Shown here: piece after piece, positions 12,015-25,472 of the stretch
Layout: each line of letters starts with the position of its first letter
Numbering within the stretch: the stretch's first letter is position 1
DNA from: Ziziphus jujuba
Taxonomy: Eukaryota; Streptophyta; Magnoliopsida; Rosales; Rhamnaceae
Direction: 5' to 3'
Length of the DNA: 64,000 nt
NCBI RefSeq assembly: GCF_031755915.1
Contig: NC_083383.1
Location: 29,821,501 to 29,885,500, forward strand
Made by a program: the position numbers and the translations under genes
The notes under the pieces: model-generated
Database searches by the model: none
What the model saw: only the letters and a program-made list of their open reading frames with translations
Told to the model about the DNA's origin: nothing

Positions 12015-12556
12015 AGTTTTTTTTTTTAAATAAAATTTTGCATATAATAATAAATAATAGAGATGGTATAAGACTATTTGATATATTTGTCTAATTTTAT
12101 TTTAATTCATCTAGTTAGTGTTTTTTTCTTTTTATTTTTTATTTTTTTAGAAATATTTCAAAAATGATATTATTAAAGTTTAATATTTATGTATATGTTG
12201 TTTGCCTTTTTGTTAATATTTGTTAATTTCTCCAATATCATAAATGTTCAACAATGCTTATGGTATAATAAAAATGAATAAATAAAAATAATTAAAAAAA
12301 CTATGCTTATGGTATAGTTGTTCTACTAAAATAAATTACATTATTCATCAAAATAGTAAAATAAGTTATATGAAAAAAATCAGAATCATAAAAATTTCAT
12401 AATCTGTTAAAAATATATAATATAAGTCTCACAAGCTCCATATAGAATTCTGATAAAATTCATATAGAGTCTATAAAATTTTTAAAAAATTCATGAATTT
12501 CATTAAATATATTAACTTTTTCAAAATCCATTAAATTTTTAATTGAATGCAACTCT

Positions 12557-14274
12557 TAAAATATTTGAACGACTAGCTTCAAATAAAAAAGTATATATAT
12601 TTTTGAAACAAACAAGTTGACAATAATCATTAATAATAACCCTTTCATTTTAAGCTAAAATTATCATCCTCCTCAAATTTAACATATATTCAAATAGTTA
12701 TAATTAAATTATCGTCTTTTTGGAACCACTTCTAATTAGGAAAGAATGGCAATTAGAAAGAAATTATAAATTTTAAACTTGAAAAAATTCTTGTACACTT
12801 GATATTTTAATTAAAATGTGAACTCTAATTATAAAAACAAACATTCGTTTCCAGATCATCTGAGAATCAAGTTGTTTGGCAAAATTACACATCATCCTGG
12901 TACATCACTAGGTAAACAAGTTAGTACTTATAACACTATGTATTTTTTTCAAAGACAAAAAGATAAATAATTAATACTATGTATTTTTTTACTAAGGATG
13001 TGAAACAAAATGTAAAAGCTCGAAATCCAATCAAACCCGTCAGAAAAAATCTAACCCACATTTAGTTTGAGCCCGATAACTTGAGCTAAGCCCACCCAAT
13101 TTATACTTGGGTTGAATAAGAGCGTTAGACTTTAGGTATAAGGCTGGACAAAAGCCCAACCCATTAAACTACCTATTAAGGAGACTCAAAGACCACCCGA
13201 TTAGCAAACCTAATATAATTTTATAATTTTTTATATTTATATTTAACATATTATAAATATTGATTATATGATAAATTGTAATTATTTATCATCTGTTATG
13301 GGATAAAATAATTTATTTGGTATCCATTCACTTTGCATTATTCATTAAATTTACATTCAATAATTTTAAGACAATTATCAATATATCAACCATTAATAAA
13401 ACAACCATATTATTTGATATAAAAATTTTGGTTAAAAACTTTGATATTTGTAACATTGTCATTTATTAAGCTAATATTTTTATTTTAATATTATAAAGAT
13501 ATTTTACACCAAAAAATCGAATCAAATTTTGAAACTACAAAAATAAAAATAAAAAATAAAATTTTGGACTCCAAACTCGGACTTGAATTTTAAACCCAAA
13601 ATCCAAATTGGACATTAAAAGTCCGAAGTCTAACTCAATAGCAATAAGGCTGGATAGCATGTAATAAATTGGGAAAATTGATCCAGCCCAGTCTTGTCCA
13701 AATTTTCTTTGGATCCTAAAAAGGCCCAACTTAGAGCCACGGGGCCCCCAAATTTTATGCTTGGACCGGACTACGCATCCAAGTTTACTCCCCTAACGTT
13801 TAAGCTACTGAAATAGTTACATAATAATCAAATGAGATTCACATGTCAATTTGAATTACCGACCAAGTATAATTATTAATTAATCGTAACATTAAATTCT
13901 AGAAAACGTATAGCACCTAAGTGCACTTCGAAAAAAAAATATATAAATACATGCGTAAAGACCTAAACTTGACAACTCCCTTACAACCAATTTATCTAGG
14001 GCAAAACAAATTAACATGGCAAATGGTGGGGGATGAGGGAAGCAACAAGAAAAATTTTCTTTGCTCAGGTTATCTCACGATTGATGATTTTATATACACT
14101 ACAATACAAGGTGTATAAAGGGCAACGACCCATAAATTAAATGGAAGATACCCCAAAAAAAAGGTTAAAAAAATAAAGAAAAAACCTAACAGGATTGAGC
14201 AGTGATGCCCAAAAAAAAAAAAAAAAACAGCAAAAAGGGTGTTTGCTTCCCATTAATACTGATTCTTGCCTTGA
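12557..14274. other. Intergenic DNA between the Harbinger element and the PRAF gene
   Basis: AT-rich, with a moderately GC-richer repeat-like stretch at 13020-13760 containing recurring AGCCCAACCC / GGACTCCAAAC-type motifs typical of old intergenic repeats. No coding domain is recognised. The last ~150 bases should contain the 3' UTR of the PRAF gene, which is transcribed leftward. Confidence 0.45.
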
Positions 14275-17200
14275 CTAGGTTTGTTGGGAAGAAGGTGAGA
14301 GTGCTCCATCTGATCTACGTCCAGCTGGGCCGGAAATTGAAGACTTGTCCAACCCTCGGACATTGTACCTCTCATACACCTTTTCGCGGTTCTCCGACCA
14401 CCAAGTCTCTGCTTGGTGCTCTCCAAATCTTCGGCGGCTGCAGAAGCATATTATGGTGTCATATTGCAATCACACAAATTAGCAAACAGCAAACCTCAAC
14501 ACAGCATAGGCAATCATGCAAAAGCATGAAAAGTGGAACAAATCTCATGGGACAATAACAATCAACAATCAAATATTAATCTACCAAAATAATACAATAC
14601 TTCTCTTATATTACAATATAAAGTATCGGATATGGTATTTATATGGCTAACATATTAAATGTTTTACCAAATAAAGTATTCGATAGTAATCCTATGTTTA
14701 GACATTATAGTTCACCTAGGAAAAGAAAAAATACATGATAAAATAGAAGCATTTATATTTTCTTCTTCTGTAATATTTTTATACCTTCATCAATTTTTAC
14801 ACCCACACAACGATATTTTTAAGTCCTCAGCATTTATTTTTTACTTTTCTTTATCCACACTTCATAGATAGCCTTATGGGAATAAAAACTCAGAAAAATT
14901 TTGCAGTACCTGAAGCGCACTCGTTTGAGATCTCTAGTTCCATCCCACAAAGCCACAAGGGTTATATAAACACCTGGCTCATATTGTTCGATCCATTCTG
15001 CCTCTACTTGATTACCATTACCAGCCTGTGGAGAATTCCTGGATCTGATACCATTCCCACCATCTTGAAAAGGCCCGGATTCCTTGCCATCGAAAGCCTC
15101 TGAAACACCACTGCCACCAGCCTGATTCCCTCCATTTGGTAATCTATCATCTGGATGTTCTACTGTTCCATTGGAGATCAACCGCTCCCGGTTTTGCTGC
15201 TGGTTTACTTCATTCGTGCCAGGTGAATCCCTGAGTGAATAATTTAGGCCCTGAGTTCCATTTAGTATAGCAGAATCAGTGCCTGTTGGAGAAACCAGGT
15301 AAGAGCTGCTGCTGATAGAATTAGATCTTGAATGGTGCTCCCCATTCACATCTGGATAGTGAGTTCCATTTGGGTCCAAACCATTTGGCAGGTATGCTAA
15401 CTTGATGCTCTCGCTATCATAAACCCCTGGTGGCAGCCTTTCTGCTAAATCTTTGAGCTGAAATTATTGTAAAGGATGATCAATATGACAATCAAAATAT
15501 AGCCAGCAATAAAATTTAAAATTACGAGAATAGCTGCAAGGTTAATTACAAGAAACATTCTTAAACTACAATGATTTTGCAATTTTACAAACTTAAACTA
15601 CTAATTTTAACAAACAACTCGTATAATTCATTGCATCAAATCAGTCCCTCTCCATTATTAGGGAATAAATATTAGCATCTTTTGACCTCCCATACATATA
15701 TAAATTTAATCTGTAGTTACCTAGATTTTATGCTAGACTCTAAAATTAAAAATTTTACTAAAATTTTATAAGATAAGTTTTCGCAAAATAATTTTGAAAA
15801 CATCACATGCATGGAAAGATGCATCAGGTAATAAAACGTGATTCCTTATTTTCATTCTTCCATAAATTAATTTTGAAAGCCAATGTTGCTCAGGATTGCC
15901 ACAAATTTGTAGAGTAAACCATTGAATAGTTCTAAATTTAATGGACTGGTTTGACACAACTAATAACCCAAGGGTAAAATTTGAAAAATCTTTTCATTTT
16001 ATGGATGTTTTATAGAAATTTTTTTACCATCATTATAATATTAACAATAATAGTATGACCCAATAGTGTTCTGGTTTCAGAAAATGGCACAAAATATGCT
16101 AACTTGTGAATAAACAATACAATCACCTTGTAACTTGTTTTAAAATCCAAGTCTGGACCAAGAATATTGGTAAAAAATTAAAAAAGCGAAAGCCACCAAA
16201 AGTTCATGCAAATGATTGCCAGTAATTGTCCTGTTCTATACCATGATTAGCAATTTAAGTAATCTATCGGTTCATCACATTTGTATCTAACCATTCTTCT
16301 TAGGAGGAAGTTCAGTTTTGTCAGCATCAACAACATTACAGAAGGACACTAGATATTGCTGAGTAATTCCTATCCAAATATCAAGTATAAATTCAGTAAG
16401 CTTATGAATAAGGATAGCACAAAAATCAGAAACTGACCTGCCCAGTAAGTGATTTTATAACTTCTTTTGCACCTTTACACTTAGCAGATTCCTCTGCAGC
16501 TAGTGTCATAGCTTCCTGTGCTTTCTTTGTCGACTTCTGAAGCTCCAACTCTTGAAAATCACATCTCTGTCTCAGGCTCTCAACCTTACATAATTTCAAC
16601 ATCAAAGATGTTATTAAAACTTCAACAAGAAAACTTCCATCCTCCCAATTAACATCATAAGAAAATGAAAATCCTCAGCAATTTAATTATACCTGAGCCC
16701 GTAATTTAAACACTTCTTGATTCAAAAGTTCATTTGTTTTCTTCAAACTATCAGCAATGCTTTTCGAGAAGGAAAGTCCTGATGTTGTAGGAATGGGTGT
16801 AGCAGAACGTGGCGGACTTGGTCTCCTTGAGAAAGGTGACACGGACCTAGAGCTTACTCCTGATGGCGTAAGAACTGGTCTTGGAACAGTTCGCCGCAAA
16901 TCAACAGCAGAAGACAAAACAACATCTTTCAGTTGCAACAAAGAAGGCGCTTGAGAGGACCGAACTAGGGAAAATGTCTCAGCTTTCTTCCCTTGCTTGG
17001 CTGCTTTGCTGTCCAATTGCTTTATCAAGTCCATGTTTGAAGGCACTCCTGACTTGGAAAATCTTATCTCAGCCTTGTCTAACCTGTCCTTGTTCTCACC
17101 TGATAGCCGAGGAACAGCATTTCTTCTGCTATTGGCACTGCTTTCTGACACTTTATTCAGTTTTACATAACATGAATCACACACTCGATATGGTTTTCCA

Positions 17201-20200
17201 GGATTAGGAGCTAAGGCTGCTCTTATGGCTTTTCTGGAACTGCATGAATGGCAATGTACAAGTCCACAATTATAGCAGTTGTGCCTCTTTCTTGTAAACC
17301 CAAAAGCCTGTCTACAAGCAGAGCATTGTGACTGCTCAGCACCAGATACCCATTTGTGAAGACAAATAGCTGCTGAGTAGTTTGAACCACAAGCAATGTA
17401 CTTCACATGTCTATCCTTTAACGTTTCAACCAATGTTGGCGTCTTTCGATCTTCAACATCTCCATGACCCAATCTCCCATTTGCACCCTTTCCCCATGTA
17501 TAAACTTCATTCCTGGAAGTTAAAACTGCTACATGATATGCACCACAAGCAATTTCTTCAACAGTTTCCCCAATAAGCTTGTCTTCTACTAAACAAGGTA
17601 GCTTTCCATCAGAACGGGGATTACCAAGCTGACCGTAAACAGTACTTCCCATGGTAAACACTTGTCCAGATGTGGTCAAGCCAACAGTTAAACTGTGCCC
17701 ACAAGCAATTTTATGAAAGTTGTGTTCAATAAGTGCTGGAACACAAGTTGGTTTAAGCCGGGGTTCCTTGTCTCCATGTCCAAGACGATTTTTATCTCCA
17801 TCACCCCAAGTAAACAACTTACCTGACGAAACACTTGCACTGGATTGTGTAGCAATAACTTCCACTGCAGCAGCAGTATGCCACACCCCACATGCAACGG
17901 CAATTGTTCTCAGTCCTAACAGAGATTCTACTTCCCTTGGATAAGTAACATTTTCCCTGTCTCCATGGCCCAAGACACCAAATGTGCCATCACCAAACGT
18001 AAAGAGTTGCCCAGTTGATGTTACCAAGGCAGTATGCCATGGACCACATGTTACTGATGCAACTTGAAGTCCCTCAAGAGGACCAGAGATTCTCTTGGGT
18101 ATCCAATGGCTGACATCAGATCCATGACCAAGAAGTCCAACATTGTGTGTTCCATCTCCCCACGTGTAAATTTCCCCAGTCATTGTAACAGCGCATGTGT
18201 GAAACTCTCCACATGCCACAAAATCAACACTAATAGCTGCCAAAGATTCAACTAAACGAGGTTGAATTATATCCGTCCCAACACCATGACCAAGCCTTCC
18301 TCCAGATTCTTCACCCCATGTAAAAACTTCACCTTGTCTTGTAACTAGAGAAGCATGTCTGACGCCACAGGCTACATGGTGCACATCCAAAACTACATTT
18401 GACTCTAATGGCTTAGGGAGAAGCAAATCTGACCTCGGGCTCAAATAAGCACTCTTATCAGTCCCAACCTTAACGACATTATCACAAATAACTTCACCCC
18501 ATATATATACATCTCCTAGAGCATCACAGTCATCAGGTGCAGAACCATGACTGGAGGTGCTGGGAGCACTAGAAACACTAACTCGAAAAGCATCTGAACC
18601 AGATCCTTTTACTTGCATATTTGCCTGGTCTAATGCTACATGTGACCTCACAGAATGCAGAGAATTTTCTGGTCGAGAACTCCTTGGAGAAGTATTTGGG
18701 TTTAAATTAACTATATCGGGAGAGCTAATATCTCTAGAAGCACTAACTGAACTATCACTTGGACTATTTGATGTCAAGTCTCTGCTATCCTGAAATCAAT
18801 TCATCAAAAGTTACAGACATACAACTATGTTGTCTAAATTCCACAAAACGCCTTAGATAACTAACATGTTATACTAGAAGGTTTAAAAATTATACTTTCC
18901 GTGTCATACATCAATAATTACTAACAAAACGCATAACATAAAAAGTTAGATGACTCGTTATTGTAATGAACAAGTTAAACTTTAAATGTACTCAAACTTT
19001 AGTATCACTTTTAGAAAGAAAACATAGTATTACAAAATTATAAATGTATCTACTCTTCTCCCATCACACACAAGACCACTTGTCAATTTGATTGAAAGCT
19101 ATATGCAGCAAGCTATGCAATCTTGATTCACTCAAGCAATTTTTCTGAGATATAATGATAATGCTCCAATATTTCTACAATCATTTGATAAATTCCTATT
19201 TTACTATGATCAATGGCTTATAACCAACCCTATGATATAAAAATGAACCCAAAAAACAAAGGTTTATAATTAGGCATATTTACATCAAGGTAGAGGCCTC
19301 CATCACTCCATCCGTCAATTTTGGAACGCCCACCTCTACCAGAGGATATTAATGATTTGAGGCCCGCAATCCACACCTCAGCTTCAACTTTATCCTTGCA
19401 AATCTGAAAGGAGGCAAAATTTAGCAATTATTGCTACAACAGACAGCAAATAATAGAAATAAAAAACAAACTGTAATTACATTTCATCACTAACCAGATC
19501 AAGAGAACGTTTCCCGTTGTTGTATATAAGAGAAAAAGACAAATAATCCTTTTCAGGGCGCAGATATCGTTGAAATACAGCCTGGATATGCATTTATAAA
19601 AATAAGAAATGAAAAACATAAGCTTGGTACTCATTTTCTCAAACCACATAGATCAATGGAAATAACATAACAAGCATTAGAATGATTGGCATCAAATAAA
19701 GTTACAGTAATTAGTGAGCTTACAGTTCTTTGTCCAGGAATAATTCTTGAGACAGAAGCTAACTTTAAACTCCTTTCACCACTACTTGAGATCCAGATCA
19801 AAGAAGATTCATCCTGGAATTGCAAGATACAGTCGTAAGTAGAAAATAGAAGGAATTTTTCAAGCACAGAGTCATATCAAATTATAAAGATAAAAAAATT
19901 GCATAATGAAAATGTCACAAAAACTGCATGGTCAACAGAACTGCCAGGTTTGCAATCCAAAAACAGTTTTCATAATATTAGGAGAATTATAAAAAATACA
20001 AAAATTGAATCTATTGACTTTTTAAACTTGAAAATATGATATTCATGGCTTCCAAAAACTGATTCAAAAATCAATGGGGGAAAAAAAAAAAAAAAAAAAC
20101 CACTTTCAGGAACGTGTTTCTACAAACAGGTCGACAAAACTGCAAAAGCAGTGCTTGAAACACCAGAACAGCTTCGGAGTACAGGAAACAGCTTTTGAAG

Positions 20201-22538
20201 CTGAACAAAAAAAATAAAAAAATAAAAAAAATCCAATATGTATACACATGCAGTAAGTAATGGAAACAAACTAAAGATTAAGAAGATTGGAGAAACAGCA
20301 AGAATGATAATCAATCTAGTAAGTTAGTCATAGATTAGCCTATTGTTGCAATTTGCAAAATATTGCACAAGGCTGGCCTTATGAAACAGACATATCGCAA
20401 AAACTAGCTTATCAAAATGCATAAGAAGTATATTCTAATTGACTATTAAAAGCTGAAAGGTCATTCAATAGTGTAGTATGTTTAACTAATGGTCTACCTT
20501 AATGTTCATTTAAAATTTACAGTCCATTCAATATGAGCGCACATAATTAGAAGAATTATTCAGTTTCAAAACTTGTTAACTAATTTATTCGACTGGCAAT
20601 TTGCAATCAAATTGTTAACTGGAGTGCACTATTGTAAAATTTGCCAAACTCTTTCTTTTTCTTCTTCTTTTTCTTTTTCCAGACCACACCAGACGGTCTA
20701 AAACCATGTTGGGCTGGGAAACATTACAATCAAACTTATTGTAAAATATCTATTTAAGACTCTTTGTTAAAAAAATAATAATAATAATAAAAAAAAAATA
20801 AAAAAAAGGGAGGATGAAGAGGAACCAGTTAACTTCTAAAAGGTCAACTCCAGATGTAAGCAGGAGTAGTATCCACCAAAATGCAAAACAACATAGCATC
20901 ACATAATCAGCTTTCTGGAGCAATCTACTTTTTGCACTGCTGTACCATATGTACCACATTATAGGAACAAACCTATACTTTACAAACCAACAAATACTTA
21001 GTAACCTATAAAGCTTAGAACCATGCATAACTTAACATTTTCAATATGGAGGTCTTGAGATAACATTAAATTTTTATCTGAGATTCACAATTGTTGTAGC
21101 TTTCTTTTTTCTTCTCTTGTTTAGCCCTTCATTTTTTAGAACATTCCGCTTTACTGTCCATCCAGGAAACATATAAACTACTAAAAAGAATACACTGTAT
21201 TTGAGAATCTTTAAAGTAAACTTACATTGGAAAGTCTAAATGGACAAAACTTAGGCTTTCCCTTGCGACCATATTTAAGTAGTTGAGCTCCCTTCTTTAA
21301 AGCAATTAACGCCTGCAATAGATTGAAATATCATTTAAAACCATGATTAGAACCAATGTCAATTTTCGTATATCACATAAGATAGAACCAGAAGAACCAA
21401 AATGTAGAACATTTGAGCATTTCATAGCAGAAAAGGTCTAACAAGACCTCTATATTGTGCTAAAACTATCATAAATGCAGTAATAAATTGAACAGCAGCC
21501 TTAAATCCTGAAAGATCACAAATGTCATGAAATTGCATGCCAAGCCATGGCCAACATGGTCAATAAGACACAACATACCATGAGACTTATCATATGATAT
21601 ATAGTTAACACAAAATCACAGACTAGTAACTAGCAATACGGCATATTGCATATTTGCAAGTCCCTTCAATATCGAAAACCATTCCACAACCAAATACATT
21701 CAGCTAAATGCACCTTCTTGCTCCATTAGGCTAAGGCAAGTAGAAAAATTAAATTTGGAGTTCCAGGGCCTTTTGATACTCCGGACACAGTTTTATACTC
21801 ATTTAATGGCCAAACAGAGACAAGAAAGAAAAAGGAGAAAAATAACATATTTTTCCCTTCAAAACAGCCCATTTGCTGAAGACTCTAATAATGTTCATTA
21901 CTTTGCTACCTAATTTCTCTCAAGGCAAAAAGGAAAAAGGTTGTGCCCCAGAATTTCTTAGTCCAAAGAGCAGGCCTTTACATTTTCCATTTTACTGAAA
22001 CCAACAAAACTCTAAACCCCTACTGAACCGTGACTACTCAACAATGCATCGCAAACTTCTACAATGTTCCACTTTAGGAAAACAAATCTTAAAAGAAAAA
22101 GAAAATATCAGCTTTCCCATTTTTCCTAGCAACCAAACAGACCGTAAAAAATTTCCCTGTCTTCTTTTTCTGTATTTCCATAAGATTTCAAAACGCTCCA
22201 AAAAAACGGAGCATATATCATTTAAGGGAGAAAATACAATGATCTAACACCCAAAGTCCTTTATATTTGCCAACTACCTTCAACTATTTTCTTAGTGAGT
22301 ACCAATACAAACAGTCTCACCAGCGCATTGTGAGGAAACCAAAAGCACCACAATTATAAAATCCATTTCCATGTCAACCAGAGCAGAATGAATTCATTCA
22401 TAATCACATAGAAATTTACAACACCATTAAAAAAAAAATTTTTTTTAAAAAAGGGTCTTAGAATATTCAAAGAAAAGAGCGGAGACAAACCTGCTCGATG
22501 TCACGGTCGGCATTCCCATAGCTTACAAGATCTGCCAT
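14275..22538 (-). CDS. PRAF1: PRAF protein: PH, RCC1 repeats, FYVE and BRX domains (nine exons)
   Basis: Nine coding exons join in frame to 1128 residues: 22491-22538, 21226-21312, 19724-19813, 19495-19581, 19284-19403, 16693-18789, 16438-16584, 14910-15457 and 14275-14437, all with GT/AG introns. Exons 1-5 encode an N-terminal PH domain (to about residue 140). The large exon 6 carries seven RCC1-type repeats (about 236-623, recurring W/FGDG, LGHG and ACG motifs). It then carries a FYVE zinc finger (about 633-688) with [14 protein letters not shown] and CDSC zinc ligands; HN replaces the canonical HH, as in other PRAFs. A coiled coil follows (exons 6-7), and a C-terminal BRX domain (about 1046-1103) contains [18 protein letters not shown] proteins bind phosphoinositides, and related RLD proteins act with LAZY proteins in polar trafficking; this role is family knowledge. 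The start [10 protein letters not shown] matches the family. The gene appears intact. A linker of about 150 Ser/Asn/Gly-rich residues precedes the BRX domain. Confidence 0.93.
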
Positions 22539-22708
22539 TCCATGTGAGAGAATTCACCGAAACGCCACCACCCTCTCCGATCCCTCGCCGGAGCTCCGGT
22601 CATCATCTACAACCACCCACAACCTCGTCCGTACACTACCATCAACGTTCACATCAGGACCCGAACCCCTCTCTCTCTTCTCTCTCTCTCTTCGTTCTCT
22701 CTCTCTCT

Positions 22709-22740
<32 letters not shown>

Positions 22741-23100
22741 AACGAGTTCCTTCAGGTCCTACACCCAACGCAACCTCGCAGATCTACCTCTCCCTCCTCG
22801 TCGAACCAAAAATCACAGAACCTCCATTGAAAATTTAAAAAAAAAAAAAAGACTCCGAACTTGAAGCAGCCTCCCTCTGGTCTTTCCCGTGGACTGCAAA
22901 GAAGACCGACCGAGAAGCTTACGCAAGCAGTTTCCCGGCGAGTGAAGGCGGTTTCTTGGAGGAGATTCGGACGGGAAATGAGAGACTCAGCGTCGGAGAA
23001 CCGGACGGAACCGGACGGAGTTAGACAGAAGAGAGAGAAAATTGTCTGAAAGAGAAAGAATTTAGGGAGTCGGAAGTCTGTAAAAGTACAACTAGTCAAA
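22539..23100 (-). promoter_or_regulatory. 5' leader and promoter region of the PRAF gene with (GA)n on the coding strand
   Basis: This stretch is much richer in G+C than its surroundings and runs directly upstream of the PRAF start codon. A CT run at 22669-22739 on the plus strand is a GA run in the gene's sense strand. An open frame of 115 codons (22752-23099, minus) sits in the leader, but its protein has no recognisable domain. The transcription start cannot be placed; an extra non-coding exon is possible. Confidence 0.55.
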
Positions 23101-24157
23101 GTCCAAAAAATTAAAAAGAAATAAAATAAATAATAATAATAATAATAATAATTTTATAAAAAAAATTAAAAATAATAAGAATAAGAATAAGAATTAAAAA
23201 GCGTGAACTCGCCTGAGAGATTGAAAAGAAATGAAAGGACATTTCCAATAGCCCAGCCCAACAAAAGAAATTTTACAATTTAATTAAAATAAAAATAAAA
23301 TTTTGTTTTTATTTTTCGTTTTTTTTTTTTTTTTTTTTTTGTTTCTCTTTCTGTTTTTGGGAATGTTAGAAGGGTTTTTTAAGCCTTTTAAGGGAAGCAC
23401 GTAACACGTTTGGTCAGAGGGGTGTTCTGGTAAATTGAGATGGAGCGAAGTGAAATGACGAGAAAGGGCTTAAACAAGTGACGTGTCGATCGGAGAAGCG
23501 GACGTGGAGGTGTACTTTGGTAGTTTACTCGAAGCGGCGTTGGGAAACAGGAAAAGGGGTAGAGAGAGAGAGAGAGAGAATGGTGGTGGGGTGGGGTCCA
23601 AAGATTTGGTGCCGGTTATATCGCAAAGGGACCAGATTTTTGAAACACAAACGAGGAGAATGTAGGAACCATGGAACGCCTACCATAACACCAATGTGAA
23701 AGCAATCATATAATCCCAACCCCACAAAACACAATCCCAAAAAAATAAAATAAAAGAAAATAAAATCAAAGGTGGATTTTTTAAAACAAATATTTTTTGG
23801 TAATATTGGATACTAATTATTGTTTGGATAAAGCAATAATAATAATGATAATAATAATAATTTTTAAAAATTTATTTAATTTATAAACTATTTAAAATTT
23901 TATTTTTTATAATTCGAATTTGTATTTTTATGAATATAAATTGAAATATTTTATTATTGAAACTATCTATTTGTCAATAATAATTTAAAAATACAAAAAT
24001 GTGGAGATGGTTTTATTACTGTCGATATTTTACAAAATATATATAAAGAGAGGAAATTAAATACACGAATACTAATTGAAATTTAACATTATAATAAACA
24101 ATATAAATTATTGATATAAAAAATTAAACATAAAAAATCGCACATTCCTATTCACTA
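23101..24157. other. Intergenic DNA
   Basis: AT-rich with AAT repeats (23131-23150) and a T run (23319-23340). A GC-richer stretch at 23380-23700 contains a GA run at 23561-23580. Open frames there are short and overlap on both strands without domain signal, so none is called. Confidence 0.45.
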
Positions 24158-24547
24158 TTAATAAATCTGTGAATTGCAAAACAAGAAAAATTACATTAAA
24201 AAGCCTTTAAGAGCATCTGAATCTTCCCCTATTTGATATGCGCAAAAATAAAAAATAAAAAATTATATATCCTTCTTCACTGTTAATGAATTTGTGAGCT
24301 GCAAAATATAAAAAAACTATATTATTTGATGGGGGTTTGATTGTATAGGATAGAGCATCATACTTTGTGTACTTAATATTTTGATTCATTTAATTGACTA
24401 GTTTAATATAAAATATATAGTTAATAAAAAAAAGTTGCATCACCAAATTAATTTAATGGGGGTTTGATTGTATATGATAGAGCATCATATTTTGTGTACT
24501 TAATATTTTGATTCATTTAATTGACTAGTTTAGTATAAAATATATAG
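24158..24547 (+). repeat. Pair of direct duplications, periods ~119 and ~126 bp
   Basis: The block beginning GGGGGTTTGATTGTAT and ending in AATATATAG occurs at 24324-24420 and 24450-24547 with a few differences. Just upstream, the block TTAAT(A/G)AAT(C/T)TGTGA(A/G)(T/C)TGCAAAA occurs near 24165 and 24284. Together they show local segmental duplication in non-coding DNA. Confidence 0.75.
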
Positions 24548-24737
24548 ATATATATATATAAGAGCAAATCATGTTTATAGACTATTATTTTTATTCTGTT
24601 TTATGATCTCTTACTATTATTTTCCAAAATCATACAATCCCAATATGAAAATTTGCTATCCAAAGTCAACTATTTTAATAACGGTCCAATCACGGATCTA
24701 AATCGCATAGGACTAACTTTTTTTTTTCTTTTATATA

Positions 24738-24740
24738 TAA

Positions 24741-24784
<44 letters not shown>
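24738..24784 (+). repeat. (TA)n microsatellite, longest in this part of the window
   Basis: About 22 uninterrupted TA units, ending in GCGCGTGC. It is self-complementary and prone to length change; no gene is adjacent. Confidence 0.9.
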
Positions 24785-24790
<6 letters not shown>

Positions 24791-24990
24791 GCAAATTTTT
24801 TAAATTTTTTTTGGAAATCATTTCCCAACTAATTTTGTGAGAACTGAAAATGGGACCCACAAAATTTTATACTAATTTAAATACTCATTTTTAAAGGTTT
24901 ATTTTATTAATATTAGGTTTATAGTTTTAAAAAATACAATAATGTTTGTAAAAAAATTAACATATAAAATAATGATTAATTGACTAAATG

Positions 24991-25050
24991 GATTAGCTTC
25001 AGTGGTAGAACACCTTTATTTATGCGTATAAAAGCATGAGTTTGAATTAT
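24991..25050 (+). repeat. Possible tRNA-derived SINE head (degenerate)
   Basis: GATTAGCTTCAGTGGTAGAA (24991-25010) resembles the internal A box of tRNAs, and GAGTTTGAATT (25038-25048) resembles a weakened B box at tRNA-like spacing. The cloverleaf arms do not pair convincingly, so this is not a tRNA gene. A-rich sequence follows at 25059-25112. The call rests only on the two box-like motifs. Confidence 0.3.
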
Positions 25051-25182
25051 ATGAAAGACAGAAAAAAGAAATAATTTATATTTAGATAATTTATATAAAA
25101 AAAAAAAACAATGAATTGATTAATGTGATTTTTATATTTACTGTCCACATCGTCTTGCGGATAAACTGGATAATAGTATTTA

Positions 25183-25469
25183 GGCCCGTTTGGTCTATGG
25201 TGAATTTGGAAGAAATTGATTTTCCATGATTTGTTTTCCCTCAATAACCAGTTTCCATTATTGAGTTTTGATAAATATCGGAAATGTAATATGGAAAACG
25301 AAATTAGATATAATACAGATTTTATATCTATTAAGTACAAAGATAATACATTTATCATTTTTCAAGAAAATCTAAAAATATCAACTATTTCATGAAATTT
25401 CGATTTCCCACCAACTTCCCCTCATTAGCTTGGAAATTAGTTTCCATTAAGCCAACGTTTCTATGGGGC
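25183..25469. mobile_element. Tourist-like MITE (287 bp)
   Basis: The sequence starts GGCCCGTTTGGT and ends, read in reverse, GCCCCATAGAAACGTTGG. It is flanked by TTA on both sides (25180-25182 and 25470-25472), the PIF/Harbinger target duplication. Inner arms share GGAA...TTTCC tracts. It has no coding capacity. Terminal similarity is moderate, so family membership is likely but not certain. Confidence 0.55.
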
Positions 25470-25472
25470 TTA

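Larger units (their letters stand above)
7655..12556 (+). mobile_element. PIF/Harbinger-like DNA transposon, degenerate but end-to-end
   Basis: The left end AGGAAGTGTATTG and the right end (reverse complement AGAGTTGCATTC) form related termini. They are followed inward by matching subterminal tracts (TTTGATGGATTTAAAAAG against TTTAATGGATTTTGAAAA). Both ends are flanked by TAA (7652-7654 and 12557-12559), the 3-bp target duplication typical of PIF/Harbinger elements. Inside are two decayed genes on the plus strand, a MYB/SANT-like ORF1 and a DDE transposase, the normal two-gene content of this superfamily. Length is 4.9 kb. Both genes carry stops, so the copy is not autonomous now. The segment 8520-9060 shows no coding signal. 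A shorter relative lies at 52530-54267. Confidence 0.85.

Noticed and set aside
13020..13760. Possible retroelement or gene segment with GGCCCAACC-like motifs
   Set aside because: No inverted or terminal repeats, no domain and no clear ends could be seen; left as general intergenic repeat-like DNA.
22752..23099. 115-codon minus-strand frame in the PRAF leader as an upstream gene
   Set aside because: No domain, overlaps a plus-strand frame, and lies in the GC-richer leader where chance frames are longer.
25038..25048. Functional tRNA gene
   Set aside because: The A and B box resemblance is not accompanied by pairing acceptor, D or anticodon arms.
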